This document shows positions 1-10,770 of a stretch of DNA of 64,000 nucleotides, in pieces (within the stretch, counting starts at the first letter, position 1; every line of letters starts with the position of its first letter). Location of the stretch: assembly GCA_009777955.1 (NCBI GenBank), contig WRKW01000004.1, positions 1-64,000 on the forward strand, written 5' to 3'. Both the position numbers and the translations under genes were made by a program. A model generated the notes under the pieces. It saw only the letters and a list, made by a program, of their open reading frames with translations, was not told where the DNA came from and did no database searches. This DNA comes from Alphaproteobacteria bacterium (GTDB lineage: Bacteria > Pseudomonadota > Alphaproteobacteria > Rs-D84).

Positions 1-699
1 GATAATCTCCCATATCGCGGGCTGTATACCGGTTACAAGCATCTTGCAGTTCGACATTTCGGATTGATCCGCAGCTATCAGCAGTACGCGGAGTCCGGCG
101 CTTGACACATAATCTCGGGGTCTGGGAATGTCATTCTGCGTCGTCCAATCCAATCTGTTAATCATAAATTCCGAACTTGCCGGCAGTACGCCGATTGGGT
201 CCGTGCCGAATAAAGTTTTCTTTGTGCTTTCTATAATCAATTCCGGAATGCCGCCATTTTCCGCATAGCCATACATCAGCGAAGGGCTGTAAAAAGAACC
301 AAGCCCCGCCTTGAAGCACATAAAGTGATTCGTTGTCGTATCGGACATTCCCAAAAATACTTTTGGATTGTTTTTGATAATTTCGAAATGCCCTTCATTC
401 ATGTGCCGTAACAATCGGATTGTTTCATCGCCACCGATGTTGGTCAGTATCGCCTTTATATCGGGATTTTGAAAAGCTTCCATCAAATCGGCCAGGCGCA
501 GTTCCGGGTGTTCGTAAATTTCGGCAGGCGATTTCAAGGTATTAGTCATTTCAATAATTTTCACGCCGAACGCGTCTTGGAATTGTCGCTTTCCCTGTTC
601 GTATCTTTCGCGCAAAAGCCCCGCTCCACCCCATGACAAGGATACGGTCGCAACGATGTCGCCCGGCTTTAATGCTTTTGGTTTGATCAGGTTTTTCAT
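1..699 (-). CDS. LD-carboxypeptidase (peptidase S66 / MccF-like), 3' end truncated by window edge
   Basis: My reverse-strand translation from ATG at 699: MKNLIKPKALKPGDIVATVSLSWGGAGLL...ILTNIGGDETIRLLRHMN...FLGMSDTTTNHFMCFKAGLGSFYSPSLMYGYAENGG; typical S66 N-terminus; RBS gaggtg upstream. Not in ORF track because it runs off the window. Confidence 0.85.
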   Translation of the reverse strand, partial: MKNLIKPKALKPGDIVATVSLSWGGAGLLRERYEQGKRQFQDAFGVKIIEMTNTLKSPAEIYEHPELRLADLMEAFQNPDIKAILTNIGGDETIRLLRHMNEGHFEIIKNNPKVFLGMSDTTTNHFMCFKAGLGSFYSPSLMYGYAENGGIPELIIESTKKTLFGTDPIGVLPASSEFMINRLDWTTQNDIPRPRDYVSSAGLRVLLIAADQSEMSNCKMLVTGIQPAIWEII

Positions 700-703
700 G
701 TTG

Positions 704-1141
704 TCACCTCTGTTTTTGTTTTTCCCAAATTGCTTCGAATTTTTTATTCCGCGCAAAACCCCGCAAGTGCGGATACTTTGCGAATATCGGGTGAGTATCA
801 AAAATTTCCACAATCGGACAGCCGATTTCGCGTTGCAGTCGCGCGACGTCGCGTTTGTTTCTTTCATAATACTCGTCGCCGCCCAAAATATGAATAACTA
901 TATTGAAGTCCAGCGGTTTTTCAAAGAACTCTGCAAACGCCCAGTCGGAAATACGCGCGCGCGAATCCGCCCCGATGGCCTGCAGCGTTGCCGCGCGGCG
1001 TGATTCCTTTATATTCAAAATCCACGGCACCAAAGCGCGCGCCGTACGCGGAGCATAAGCCCATAATATAAGATAGCAAAAAACCGCGCGGCGAAATTTC
1101 TTCATACCGGTCAGCGTAGTAAAAAATGCCGTGAAGGGCAA
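704..1141 (-). CDS. hypothetical protein (start uncertain; an internal Met at MKKFRR is possible)
   Basis: 145 aa ORF directly upstream of and co-directional with the S66 peptidase. Confidence 0.45.
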   Translation of the reverse strand: MPFTAFFTTLTGMKKFRRAVFCYLILWAYAPRTARALVPWILNIKESRRAATLQAIGADSRARISDWAFAEFFEKPLDFNIVIHILGGDEYYERNKRDVARLQREIGCPIVEIFDTHPIFAKYPHLRGFARNKKFEAIWEKQKQR

Positions 1142-1180
1142 TGTAAATAATAAAGCTGGACTTGCCCCGCCAAAATTCCT

Positions 1181-1396
1181 ATGATAAAAGCGTACAAAGC
1201 AAAGGAGGTATCTATGAATAACTTTGTAAGCAAAGCATGTCTGCCGGTCGTTCTGTTCGGAGCGATTAACTATGGGCTTGTCGGCCTGTTAGGTTTGGAC
1301 TTGCTTTCGTACCTGGGCAGCCTGGCACGGATAGCCCAAATCATAATCGGACTGGCGGGCTTCGGCCTTGTAACCGGCTGGTTCGGAAAGAAATAA
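1181..1396 (+). CDS. DUF378-like small membrane protein
   Basis: INYGLVGLLGLDLLSYLG...IAQIIIGLAGFGLV pattern; RBS aaaggaggt; an in-frame ATG at 1214 after the RBS is the likelier start. Confidence 0.65.
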   Translation: MIKAYKAKEVSMNNFVSKACLPVVLFGAINYGLVGLLGLDLLSYLGSLARIAQIIIGLAGFGLVTGWFGKK

Positions 1397-1420
1397 AAAA
1401 TGGGCGAAAGCCCATTTTTT
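1395..1420 (+). terminator. rho-independent terminator
   Basis: aaaaaatgggc-gaaa-gcccatttttt hairpin with T tract immediately after the DUF378 stop. Confidence 0.85.
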
Positions 1421-1851
1421 ATTACGATTTAAGACGCCGCAAGGGCATTTTTAATTTGGCGATAATCTGTTGCCGGCTTTCCAATACTTCAATCCAAAAT
1501 CTTTGTGTCAATCCCGCAGAAGTGGATACTATTTCACCGACATGATCGACGATCGCAGTTTTTTTGGTGTGGATGCCATTCGTAATAGCATCTTTCGCTT
1601 TTCTTGAATTTTACATAATAGTCATTGTCGTGATGTCTGCAATTGCTGCAAAAAGGAACCGGTTGCGTGATAAATTCAACAAGCTGTTGTGTATCTTGTA
1701 TTTCATCTAGAGTCGTATAATCGCCTGGGTGTACTTTTGGCGGCAAAAAGGCACTTTCGAACACCATACAAGAGTCAAGGCAAACGCGAAGGCCGTTGTG
1801 TGCGGGCTTTATACGAAAAAAGGGCGCAAGAATGCGCCCCTACGAATCCAA

Positions 1852-1928
1852 TGGTCGGAGTGGCGGGGTTCGAACCCACGACCTCTACGTCCCGAACGTA
1901 GCACTCTACCAGGCTGAGCTACACTCCG
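1852..1928 (-). tRNA. tRNA-Pro (anticodon CGG)
   Basis: Reverse strand CGGAGTG...ctacg-ttCGGga-cgtag...GGTTCGAACCC...CACTCCG-A-CCA; cloverleaf and encoded CCA. Confidence 0.93.
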
Positions 1929-2057
1929 ATGGCCGAAATTATGCCCCGACGATGGCGAAATTGCAAGTTTTTTTATTGATAATTATACGTTTCGCAAATT
2001 AAAGATTAAGATGCACCATTAGGGCTTTGTCCTGCAAAATGCGCATAGCGCACGATA

Positions 2058-2107
2058 CAAAATGGATTCCCGCCTTCGCGGGAATGACGGCAACGAAGTT
2101 GCCGTTA
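2058..2107. repeat. composite palindromic repeat (ATTCCCGC..GCGGGAAT hairpin plus ACGGCAAC..GTTGCCGT hairpin)
   Basis: Related hairpins at 34465-34495, 41764-41810, 51759 and 53215. Confidence 0.75.
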
Positions 2108-2394
2108 AGAATTTGTCTACGAAATTTTTGACTTGTACAATATTTCATTTTTGCTGGACTCTCGTCCAGAAGCAGGTAATAATGTATCTTGCTATAAAAA
2201 GCTTTAACATCAGGAATATATCTTTCCACTACCATTATTGTTATTCGGTGTTGCCAAGGATAGCGGGATCTATATCCGTACGAATGGAACATTTGCTTTA
2301 TTACCCGAATTTCATGTCGGCACCAAAGGTTCCGCAACAGAATGACATTAAAAAGATACATTTTTGTTACCTGATCAAAATAAAAGGAAGGAAT

Positions 2395-4041
2395 ATGTTT
2401 GCTAATAAATTCTTGAAGAAGACAGAGTTTTCGTCTTACCAAGACTATCTGGAAAATGGTACGCCAATCGTGCCAGAAAAATTTAATTTTGCATTTGACG
2501 TAACCGATGAAATCGCGGCAGAAACGCCCGATAAGACAGCGATAGTATGGGTCAGTGATACCGGTGATAAAAAAGAAATTTCTTTCGGCGAATTGCGTGA
2601 TATGTCCAATCAGATCGCGAATGTTCTGACCGAATGTGGAATTCGCCGCAGCGATACAGTAATGCTGTTTCTGGGACGCAGATGGGAATATTGGATCATT
2701 ATGATAGCATTGCATAAAATCGGTGCGATTGCGATTCCATCAATCAGCCAACAGAAAGCCCACGATATTTCGTATCGTATTGATATAGCCGATATAAAAA
2801 ATATTATCGCATTTGACGATGGACAGATAATGACAGAGATAAAAACCGCCATAGGCAATCGTCCCATCGCACTTATGACAAACATGGACATTACAGAAGC
2901 CATGAAGTCGGCATCAAAGACTTTCGGTCGCGATGAAAATATCGATAATTCTGACACCATGCTGGCATATTTTACCAGCGGAACAACCGACATGCCAAAA
3001 ATGGTAGCACATGATTTCACTTACCCACTGGGTCATATAAATACCGCGGTTTTTTGGCAGCGGTTGGACGATTCGGATATTCATTTCACATTGGCGGAAA
3101 CCGGTTGGGCAAAATGTTCATGGGGTAAGATGTACGGCCAATGGCTGGCCGGTGCCGCAGTTTTTGTTTATGATTTTTCCGGAAAATTTGCCGCCGAAAA
3201 CATGCTGTGTGCGATGTCGCAAAACAAAGTCACCTCATTCTGCGCACCACCGACAGTGTATAAAATGATGCTGGCAGACAACAATGAAATTAATCTGTCC
3301 GCATTAAAAAAAGCCGACGTTGCCGGCGAAGCATTGAACCCGGAAGTATTTCGTAAATTCTTGAACTTGACGGGGGTCAAGATATACGATGGATTCGGAC
3401 AGACAGAAACCACCGTGATGTTGTTTACCAATAAATGGATAGAACCAAAACCGGGCAGTATGGGCATGCCCGCCGCCGGTTGGGACATCCGATTGTTGGA
3501 CGAATCTGGTCGCCAAGTGCCCGATGGAGAAGTCGGTGAAATTTGCGTTGATCTAAGGCTTCATCGGCCAGTCGGATTGTTCAAAGGATATCTTAAAAGC
3601 GATAAATTGAATTCAAGGGCTTTTCGCAACGGACATTATCATACCGGAGACATGGCGTATCGCGATGGTGATGGGTATTATTGGTTTGTCGGGCGTAATG
3701 ACGACCTTATCAAAAGTTCCGGTTACCGTATCAGCCCGTTTGAAGTCGAAAGTATTCTATTGGAACATTCGGCAGTACGCGAAGTCGCGGTTACCGGGGT
3801 ACCGTGCGAAACGCGCGGTATGGCGGTAAAGGCCACAATCGTCTTAAACAAATATTTTCACGGCACGGACGCGCTGGTCAGCCAGATACAGGAATTCGTA
3901 AAACAGAATACCGCATCATACAAATATCCGCGTGTTATAGAATTCGTAGAAAAATTGCCACTTACCATCAGCGGTAAAATCAAACGCGCAGTGATACGCA
4001 AGATAGATTTGGAAAAGATAAAAAAGAAAATAATGGGATGA
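2395..4041 (+). CDS. AMP-dependent acyl-CoA synthetase / acetyl-CoA synthetase-like ligase
   Basis: TSGTTDMPKMVAHD, GFGQTETT, YHTGDMAYRDGDGYYWFVGRNDDLIKSSGYRISPFEVES, SGKIKRAVIRK; start reassigned to 2395 with RBS aaggaagg. Confidence 0.88.
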   Translation: MFANKFLKKTEFSSYQDYLENGTPIVPEKFNFAFDVTDEIAAETPDKTAIVWVSDTGDKKEISFGELRDMSNQIANVLTECGIRRSDTVMLFLGRRWEYWIIMIALHKIGAIAIPSISQQKAHDISYRIDIADIKNIIAFDDGQIMTEIKTAIGNRPIALMTNMDITEAMKSASKTFGRDENIDNSDTMLAYFTSGTTDMPKMVAHDFTYPLGHINTAVFWQRLDDSDIHFTLAETGWAKCSWGKMYGQWLAGAAVFVYDFSGKFAAENMLCAMSQNKVTSFCAPPTVYKMMLADNNEINLSALKKADVAGEALNPEVFRKFLNLTGVKIYDGFGQTETTVMLFTNKWIEPKPGSMGMPAAGWDIRLLDESGRQVPDGEVGEICVDLRLHRPVGLFKGYLKSDKLNSRAFRNGHYHTGDMAYRDGDGYYWFVGRNDDLIKSSGYRISPFEVESILLEHSAVREVAVTGVPCETRGMAVKATIVLNKYFHGTDALVSQIQEFVKQNTASYKYPRVIEFVEKLPLTISGKIKRAVIRKIDLEKIKKKIMG

Positions 4042-4119
4042 TTGTTCTAAGACACCTAGTATCGTGCACTATGCGCACGATGTCCGCCTTTTGCCGCGGC
4101 ATGACGGGTCACAAGCATG

Positions 4120-4143
4120 ACGGCTCTCGTGTAAGAGAGCCGT
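4120..4143. repeat. ACGGCTCTC...GAGAGCCGT hairpin repeat (possible terminator)
   Basis: Same hairpin family at 23035, 52012 and 56451. Confidence 0.65.
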
Positions 4144-4194
4144 TCAAGTTATAAAGTTATACATATTTGATTTGTACAGATGTGACGATACTTA

Positions 4195-6762
4195 TCACAA
4201 CCGACCAGTATTATAAAGGACTATTTCTTCGGTTGTTGTTTCTTGGTCCGCCCATTGCTTACAACTTCTTCTTTTTGGTTTCTTGCAATTTTGCGTTGTA
4301 CGCCTTAAAGTACAAATCCCGGTTTCTGCGCTAAACGTTGAAGTAACAGTTTCCTTGTAATTATGGTTCTCGATAACATTTCGTCCGGAATCAGCTGCTT
4401 TAGTAGCAGCGATACCGCCCACAACCAGACTAAGACCACCAGTAAAAGGAGCCGCCAAAACCCCAGCACTTAATGCGAAAAAAGATTTACCCAAAGGTGG
4501 CGGTGCCGGTGACTTTGGCAAAGTCGATTTTCCTGGTAATTCTTCACACGTTCTTGCGGCAGTTTCGGCTGCAGCGGCTCTATCCATTGTTTGGGCAATA
4601 GATACACGATCTTCTGATATTTGATTCAGGTATTTTTGATATGCCTGCGAATAGTTCTGCATTGCGGAACTTAGTGCAGAGATGGCGATTATCGCACGCA
4701 TCTGATCTGTTATATTCGGAAACCGGGCATCGCTTTGGTTACGGGCATTACTTAAAGTAGTGGTACTGCCCATTCCCTGTACTTCCCGCCCTGTCATGCA
4801 GAATTGCACTTTTGGATCGGTTTCTATAGTCTTTATGGCATTTTCAACTGAATTAGCCATTTGCCTTACTTCTAATTCAAACCCTTCGCGGGCAAGATCA
4901 TAAGTTTCATCATCCGTTGAAATCCCAGCGTGTGTCTTATATTCTTCCCAGGTAGTAAACTTATTGTTTTCAAAATCATAAGATATATTTCCCCAGAACA
5001 AGGTGTTCTTTATAAAACCAGCCAATCCGGGAGCATTTTGATCAAGTAGCCTTGCCATCGGAATCGCATCCGCAGATGGAAAACAAGCACTTGTGGGAAC
5101 AAGGGTATCAGCCTTGCCCTCTTTGAATTCACATATTTCATATTTCAAATGCTTTCCGCCACCTTCAACCAGCAACCTGTCGCAGTTTTCTGTATCACCG
5201 CATACTTTTATCATTGCTTCATCCACAGCTTTTTGACATTCGGCCAAGAAACTGTTGTCGATGTTCAAGAATATCCCCTGGACGATTCTTGCAAGTTCAT
5301 CATATACTGCTTCCCCTGTAATTTTCTGGTTACCATGGACTTTCTGACATGCAACCAACTTATCATGAGGGCACATGCGTACGATAGTTTCGGTATCCAA
5401 ACCGATACACTGGGTATAGTCTTTTCCACAACGGTCATCAGCAGTAAGACAACTTTTTACTTCTTCGGTACATGCATCAACACGCATGGCGGCCAGCCTT
5501 GCAACTACATATTCCCAAACAGACGGATCCATACGTTCACACGGGTCTATTTGTACCTTACAAAAACTGCGCGCCATATCGGGGCGGGAAAGACAGGCAT
5601 CCATAGTATCAACACCCTTTCCAGCTATATCATCTTTACAGGCCTTTTGGATACATGTCGCGATGTCACCCAAACATGATTGTCGCATGTTGGATTCAAG
5701 ATTCAATTCAGCAACCTTTAATTCCGGTGCAATGTCACGCAGAAAATCCGGCCATATATTATCGCGCACGGCCATACATTGATCCAGAATTTCTTCACAC
5801 ATGTTGCGCTTTGATTCCAGCATTTCCAAAGTGCTGGTCGTCAGTTCGAATTTATCGACAGTCGATACCTTGGTATTGGCTGTTGATACTGCCCGGTTGT
5901 TCTGCATATTCTCGGATGCTACACTGGATGCGCATCGACCCCAATCCGAACCACAAACCTCTGATCGAACCATACATTTTTTAAATTCGATAAGGCATTG
6001 TCCACGGTTGAATTTATTTGCCTCGTTAAAGCTGGCAAGACGCGCATCACGCAATTCTTTATTAGCATCAGCAATCTCATCCTTGGCTTCGCGCTGCATA
6101 TTTTTTATGGCCAGATCAAATGCTTTACAATCGTTTTCGATCTCCATTGGATAAAGCGGACCTATCATTGACATTTCTTTCTGGCACGATTCCGGCATCT
6201 GTTTTTCGCATAAGTTACGCGCGGCCGCATACAACGCGTCGCCCTTGTGGTCGCTTATCTTTGCTTCGATCTCTTCAAAATCTTCATCAAACTGATCGGA
6301 ACCAAACATTTGATTGATTCTATCACGCCTTGCTTGCGCCCTTTCTTTGGCGGACATGGTCGGGCCTGATGCAACATTTCCTTCTGAGTCATATTCACGT
6401 CCCCCGCCGAATATTATGTCGGCTCTTGCGCCTGCTTCTACTTTTTCAACTTCTATTGTACGGATGCGTTCTGCTTCATCCATTTGTTTTGTAACTTCTG
6501 CCAGTTGTTTTTCAAAATCCGCATTTTTATTGCTACAAATGCATCGACCACCCTGTGCATTGTCAGATACGCAAAATTGATCCATACAACCAAAATATGA
6601 TTCCCAACATTCCGTAGAATACAGATTCGTAGTCGGCGCAACACGCCCCCGGACACTGCTGGATACATTCAGAACGTTTGCCCTGCGTGCCGCAGCCGCC
6701 GAATACGCTTCCTGTGCAAACATGGCACACAACACAAAGCATAGAGTGGATATTTTTCTCAT
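4195..6762 (-). CDS. secreted Cys-rich repeat-module protein (CMDQFC family)
   Basis: Signal peptide MRKISTLCFVLCAMFAQEAYSA; module ECWESYFGCMDQFCVSDNAQGGRCICSNK; shares blocks with ORFs at 6778, 12347 and 53536. Confidence 0.85.
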   Translation of the reverse strand: MRKISTLCFVLCAMFAQEAYSAAAARRANVLNVSSSVRGRVAPTTNLYSTECWESYFGCMDQFCVSDNAQGGRCICSNKNADFEKQLAEVTKQMDEAERIRTIEVEKVEAGARADIIFGGGREYDSEGNVASGPTMSAKERAQARRDRINQMFGSDQFDEDFEEIEAKISDHKGDALYAAARNLCEKQMPESCQKEMSMIGPLYPMEIENDCKAFDLAIKNMQREAKDEIADANKELRDARLASFNEANKFNRGQCLIEFKKCMVRSEVCGSDWGRCASSVASENMQNNRAVSTANTKVSTVDKFELTTSTLEMLESKRNMCEEILDQCMAVRDNIWPDFLRDIAPELKVAELNLESNMRQSCLGDIATCIQKACKDDIAGKGVDTMDACLSRPDMARSFCKVQIDPCERMDPSVWEYVVARLAAMRVDACTEEVKSCLTADDRCGKDYTQCIGLDTETIVRMCPHDKLVACQKVHGNQKITGEAVYDELARIVQGIFLNIDNSFLAECQKAVDEAMIKVCGDTENCDRLLVEGGGKHLKYEICEFKEGKADTLVPTSACFPSADAIPMARLLDQNAPGLAGFIKNTLFWGNISYDFENNKFTTWEEYKTHAGISTDDETYDLAREGFELEVRQMANSVENAIKTIETDPKVQFCMTGREVQGMGSTTTLSNARNQSDARFPNITDQMRAIIAISALSSAMQNYSQAYQKYLNQISEDRVSIAQTMDRAAAAETAARTCEELPGKSTLPKSPAPPPLGKSFFALSAGVLAAPFTGGLSLVVGGIAATKAADSGRNVIENHNYKETVTSTFSAETGICTLRRTTQNCKKPKRRSCKQWADQETTTEEIVLYNTGRL

Positions 6763-6777
6763 TTTTCTCTCTCCGTA

Positions 6778-8964
6778 TTACATCGCATAGTTTTCAGGCA
6801 CATCGATATCCTGACATTGCACTTTTTCGCCACCGGCAGACATGCCGGCCGCTATGCCGCCGCCTATACCGACCACACCACCGATAACCGCACCCCAGGG
6901 ACCCGCCATTTTACCCATTGATGCACCGGCAACAGCCATTCCAGCACCAGCTTTCAGCGCATTTGTTGCCTTTGATTCACCGCTGGATGCGCATACCCTT
7001 TGATGGCGCATAACTTTACAGTTCATAAGGGCTTCTTCAAACACCATGCTGGAAATCCATGTTCCATTTTTATCGCCAGCTGGCTCCTCACCCTTATTCA
7101 GACCCATCTTATTATTTTCACAGTATTCTCTTTTTTCTGCCGCACTTTCGCTTTTCGCCAATTCGGCACGCTTTGTCTGGTATTGTCTTTTAAGCCTTGA
7201 TCTTGCCTGCATCCTGGCGGCTTCTCTGGCACCGGCAAAGACTTCGTTACCAATGCTACTTCTGCAATTTGCGCTTGTCGCATCTTCTTGCAATCTTCCG
7301 ACTATCGCTTCGACTTGGGCATCCGCATAATCTTCCAGCTGTGTTGTTGTCATCCCATCCTTGGTGCTGTGGGTAAGCAATGCTTCCAATTCTTGAAGTG
7401 TTGATGCGCTGTCAATTTGCGGCATGCTATTTACACAATTCACCATATCGGGCGCACAAATATTACCCAACTGTTCCGAAAACAGGTTTATACAACCTTC
7501 GCGCAACTGCCACTCCAGTCGCCATACGGCACCACTTTGCATAGTAGAGAATTGCGAATCGGATATATTTTTACATGCCGGGGTACGATCTTTCGGGCAC
7601 AGAGCAGTAATTTCGGACAACTTTCGCCCAATACATTGCGGCGCAGTAAAGTCTTCACCACACGCATTACGCAGACATTTTCCAATATCGTTTTCGCAAA
7701 AGTCTATGGCAAATGATTTCAGCTGGTCTTTAAAGCTATCTTCAAATCCCGGTATCAATTCGTTGCATCTGGTTATTATCGGACAGATGCCAGCGGCGAT
7801 TCTTATGTTATCAAGACACTGTGAACTGGTCGAATAAGAACAGTTGTCTTCTAAACATGCCCAAGTACGCGAACGGCATGTGGTCGCAAAATTTTCCGCA
7901 ATATACCTTTCTGCCCCACGTATGAATTGTGGTGTTTCTGATTTGAATTGTGCCTTGACCGCAGCCGAAGATCTTTGGCATTCTTCCAGAACATAGTCAC
8001 ACGACTCTTGACGTCTGGCCAACATTTTTTCATCGTCACAGGTACCTTCTATATTTCCAACAGGATCCCTGTCGCAAATGCAGTTTTCAAAATTATCCCC
8101 ACATCCAGCTATGACCCGCATGCAATCTGTATAAACCGTAAAGCATTGGGCATGATTGTATTTGTTATCGCGATCCCAGTGCTGGACACGCTTTGCACGG
8201 ACAGATTGTTCCGCGATCCTTTTATTGGTTTCAGCGGTTCTTTTTTCGTCTTTAAGGTATGTATCATACGCCTTGCAGTCATTTGCTATCTGATTCTTAT
8301 ACAAACTTATCTGCATGCTTTTTTCATTATCGGTACATTTATCCAGCTTTGGTTCACACAGCTTATGCACATCCCTGTAACTTGGTTCATCAAGATCGAT
8401 TTCACCGGAATCAAAATCATTGTTTAACAGGCTTGGCCTGCGACATCTTTGCCGTGATTCATCCCAATTCCATCCCCTTTTTTCACAGTCTCTTTTTTTC
8501 GCAAGATCCTTGTCATTAAAGACTTCGCTGGCCTTTGCACCCAGTTCTGCGCGTTCTACATCTTCGCTGTATATCCGTTGCGCTTCGGACTGGATCTTTT
8601 CGGTTTCCTGGATTATTTTTTGGAACGCAGAAAAATTTACGGTTTCAGAGCATACGCAACGCTCGCCCTCTGTTGCATCACGCAGACAGAATTGATCCAT
8701 GCATTCGCGGTAATCTGCCTGACAATTAGCGGCCTCTACCACAGTTTCTTGTTCGGTTTCAATTTCGACCTGCTGTGCCGGAGCCGCCGCCTGTACGGTT
8801 ACCCCGCTGCTGGCCTGAGCCGATGGTACACCGGCGGCAGAACTACGCGATTGCGGCGTTGCGCGGCTTGCCGCACCACTGGGGCGCGCCGTGGCGGCAT
8901 TGGCCGCATCAAACAATATAAATACGATGAAAATCGGCAGAACAGCCGCTGTGAATCTCTTCAT
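6778..8964 (-). CDS. secreted Cys-rich repeat-module protein (CMDQFC family), tandem paralog
   Basis: Signal peptide; NCQADYRECMDQFCLRDATEGERCVCSE; C-terminal Gly-zipper segment GAVIGGVVGIGGGIAAGMSAGG; 15 bp before the next gene. Confidence 0.85.
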   Translation of the reverse strand: MKRFTAAVLPIFIVFILFDAANAATARPSGAASRATPQSRSSAAGVPSAQASSGVTVQAAAPAQQVEIETEQETVVEAANCQADYRECMDQFCLRDATEGERCVCSETVNFSAFQKIIQETEKIQSEAQRIYSEDVERAELGAKASEVFNDKDLAKKRDCEKRGWNWDESRQRCRRPSLLNNDFDSGEIDLDEPSYRDVHKLCEPKLDKCTDNEKSMQISLYKNQIANDCKAYDTYLKDEKRTAETNKRIAEQSVRAKRVQHWDRDNKYNHAQCFTVYTDCMRVIAGCGDNFENCICDRDPVGNIEGTCDDEKMLARRQESCDYVLEECQRSSAAVKAQFKSETPQFIRGAERYIAENFATTCRSRTWACLEDNCSYSTSSQCLDNIRIAAGICPIITRCNELIPGFEDSFKDQLKSFAIDFCENDIGKCLRNACGEDFTAPQCIGRKLSEITALCPKDRTPACKNISDSQFSTMQSGAVWRLEWQLREGCINLFSEQLGNICAPDMVNCVNSMPQIDSASTLQELEALLTHSTKDGMTTTQLEDYADAQVEAIVGRLQEDATSANCRSSIGNEVFAGAREAARMQARSRLKRQYQTKRAELAKSESAAEKREYCENNKMGLNKGEEPAGDKNGTWISSMVFEEALMNCKVMRHQRVCASSGESKATNALKAGAGMAVAGASMGKMAGPWGAVIGGVVGIGGGIAAGMSAGGEKVQCQDIDVPENYAM

Positions 8965-9118
8965 CCCTTTAATCCCTCTAGATTATTTCTATTTTACCAG
9001 AGAATCATAATAAAGAAAAGTGAAAAATCAGGTCAATGTAGATTTGTAAATTAAAAATAGAACTGCGGCACTATAATCTCTATTTTGCAACAGACATTAT
9101 TATATCCCGGAATAATTT

Positions 9119-9454
9119 TTAATTTTCAGGCACAGTCGGGGTAGATATTGGCGGGACAGATTCAGTGGGCTGGACAGGCGCAACCAGTTCCTGACGCAAT
9201 TCAGAATTTCTGTGCATTTGATCGGTCTTTGATACAACCAACGCCAACAATGCGCTGATTATAAAAAATGCCGTGGCCAACCAGGCGGTCGTTTTGGTCA
9301 AGAAATTCCCGGCACTGGCACCAGTCAAAGCCCCGCCAAACATGCTTGCGGCGGAAGATCCCGACATTCCAGAACCCTCGGATTTTTGTAAAAGAATAAC
9401 ACCAACCATCATTATGGCCACTATTACCAAAAGAGCAAGAAGAATTGAAAACAT
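9119..9454 (-). CDS. secG: preprotein translocase subunit SecG
   Basis: VIVAIMMVGVILLQKSEGSGM...FGGA...FLTKTTAWLATAFFIISALLALV. Confidence 0.92.
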   Translation of the reverse strand: MFSILLALLVIVAIMMVGVILLQKSEGSGMSGSSAASMFGGALTGASAGNFLTKTTAWLATAFFIISALLALVVSKTDQMHRNSELRQELVAPVQPTESVPPISTPTVPEN

Positions 9455-9477
9455 AACAAACCCCGAAATTAAATTTA

Positions 9478-9554
9478 TGGCGCGCCCGCAAGGATTCGAA
9501 CCCTGAGTCTTCTGATCCGTAGTCAGATGCTTTATCCAGTTAAGCTACGGGCGC
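9478..9554 (-). tRNA. tRNA-Arg (anticodon ACG)
   Basis: GCGCCCG...tctga-ctACGga-tcaga...GGTTCGAATCC...CGGGCGC-G-CCA on reverse strand. Confidence 0.93.
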
Positions 9555-9590
9555 ATAGCGGGGTTTATATTAGCTTATTCGCGCCAAAAA

Positions 9591-10577
9591 TCAAGCTGAA
9601 AATAAACTTATTGTCTTGTACGGCTTTCCGTTTGCAAACGCAGACAATGTTTCAAACGTAGCATCCAAAATCCGCGCATTTGCTTCGGCCGAATTAAATG
9701 CCGCATGCGGGGTAACTATAACATTGTCCATATTCAACATCTTCTTATTATAAAGAACTATCAAAGCATCGACACACGATAAACCGTGCATTCCGGCGGT
9801 TGTGGTCAAAGCTTGCTCTTGCTCTAACACATCCACAGCCACACCACCAACCTTTCCCGACAACAGGGCATTATACAATGCCCCGGCATCTATCAGCTCT
9901 CCGCGAGCAACATTCAGCAATATGACACCGCGTTTCATCTTTTTTATCGCGGCCGCATTTATTATATGGTAATTGTCCGCGTTCGCTGGAATATTCAAAG
10001 CAACTATGTCGGATTGTCTGTAAAGCGTGTCCAGATTCACATATTCCACAATCTTGGACAGTTTGGGGTTTTTGTTGCGATCATGGGCAATCACATGTGC
10101 GCCAAAAGCATGCACAAGCTTTGCAAAGTGCGACCCTATGGCACCGGTTCCAAAAATCCCTATGGTTTTGCCGGATATGTCATGCCCCAAGTATTTTGGC
10201 ATGTCTATTCGGCCAGCACGCAAATCTGATGCCGCAAGAAAAATTTTCCGCATCAAAGCCAATAACAGACCAATGGCAAACTCTGCAACCGCAATTTCAC
10301 CATATCCGGCAACATTTGCTATCTTTATTCCATGCTGGCGACAATAATCCGCATCTATATGATCAAAGCCGGTCGAACGCGTAGCTATTAGCTTTAGATT
10401 GGGAAACTTTGCAATCATTACCGCATCCATCTTTGACTTCACGTCAATCGATATTGCAACAGCATCCTTTGAACCCTTGGCAGAACCAGGAACAAATTCT
10501 ATCTTTGCCCGTCCAAATTTTTTTTCTTTGTAAAAATCGCGAACACGCTTGTCTGAATCAAAGAATATTATTTTCAT
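9591..10577 (-). CDS. D-isomer-specific 2-hydroxyacid dehydrogenase (D-lactate dehydrogenase-like)
   Basis: GKTIGIFGTGAIGSHFAKLVHAFGAHVIAHD; INAAAIKKMKRGVILLNVARGELID; VIVTPHAAFNSAEA. Confidence 0.9.
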   Translation of the reverse strand: MKIIFFDSDKRVRDFYKEKKFGRAKIEFVPGSAKGSKDAVAISIDVKSKMDAVMIAKFPNLKLIATRSTGFDHIDADYCRQHGIKIANVAGYGEIAVAEFAIGLLLALMRKIFLAASDLRAGRIDMPKYLGHDISGKTIGIFGTGAIGSHFAKLVHAFGAHVIAHDRNKNPKLSKIVEYVNLDTLYRQSDIVALNIPANADNYHIINAAAIKKMKRGVILLNVARGELIDAGALYNALLSGKVGGVAVDVLEQEQALTTTAGMHGLSCVDALIVLYNKKMLNMDNVIVTPHAAFNSAEANARILDATFETLSAFANGKPYKTISLFSA

Positions 10578-10770
10578 AATTGAATCCCTTATTATATGCG
10601 CATATAATAAGATTATAGCATAAAATTATGGTGTATTCCCGAAATTTTTTGCGGATTCCTATTCGTTACGCGATAAGAAGCCGGATTATCGCGATTCTAA
10701 ATCACAATTCACTTAAATTTATCGAACCTTTAATTATAAAACTTTCCGTCTTTTATTTCATGCTTATTTG

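Noticed and set aside
1534-1767. 77 aa reverse ORF with CSNCRHH..
   Set aside because: No clear RBS or family; short; left unannotated though a real small gene cannot be excluded.
1999-2715. 238 aa reverse ORF
   Set aside because: Antisense to the acyl-CoA synthetase and runs through a repeat; no protein-like features.
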